64,000 nucleotides of DNA from Cladopsammia gracilis (Eukaryota; Cnidaria; Anthozoa; Scleractinia; Dendrophylliidae): the NCBI GenBank assembly GCA_022457155.1, contig JAJGOT010000134.1, positions 1,369,001 to 1,433,000 on the forward strand, read 5' to 3'. The stretch itself is not shown here. More notes on this DNA, generated by a model. That model was not told the origin of the DNA. It did not search any database and was given only the letters and a program-made list of their open reading frames with translations. The first letter of the stretch is position 1.

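Overview
The window is eukaryotic DNA: spliced genes with GT-AG introns, short exons, AT-rich introns full of small inverted-repeat transposons and SINEs. The domain content (long runs of F5/8 type C / discoidin domains together with a VWDE-like von Willebrand D and EGF block) and the style of the intronic repeats suggest an anthozoan cnidarian, most likely a stony coral. That placement is an inference from general knowledge, not a database match.

Almost the whole window is one enormous plus-strand gene, open at both ends (no start codon, signal peptide, stop or poly-A site is visible). I could place 62 exons. Joined, they keep one unbroken reading frame of about 4,106 codons with GT-AG at all 61 introns. 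Layout: the tail of one discoidin domain (1-20); ten complete discoidin domains (D1-D10, 958-24715); an 11-exon VWDE-like block (25310-38369: Ig-like N-terminal region, a von Willebrand D domain with GDPH and GLCGNN motifs, a C8-like basic linker, one EGF domain, a cysteine-rich tail); then eleven complete discoidin domains and the start of a twelfth (D11-D22, 39557-64000). The product should be a secreted or surface extracellular-matrix or adhesion protein with strongly basic, Arg/Lys-rich domains.

Each discoidin domain is a symmetric phase 1-1 cassette: exon A (phase 1 in), exon B (usually fused to A), and a 3' exon C that is exactly 142 nt in all 21 complete cases. The VWDE block also enters and leaves in phase 1, so it sits in the discoidin run like a large cassette. 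Sequence similarity shows a four-domain higher-order repeat in both arrays. The N-terminal array keeps the canonical first-to-last disulfide cysteines; the C-terminal array has lost the pair.

Introns hold the rest: foldback elements and MITEs in several families (many in two or more copies), a family of MITEs carrying an internal 86-106 bp minisatellite often placed just after splice donors, tRNA-derived SINEs, LINE fragments in both orientations, a decayed viral/Polinton-type DNA polymerase B fragment, a 1.2 kb hexanucleotide array, poly-G/C runs (for example 4591-4613, 28931-28944, 60307-60328, 62959-62974), and a complete type I hammerhead ribozyme motif lying in sense at the apex of a foldback element in the intron of D7.
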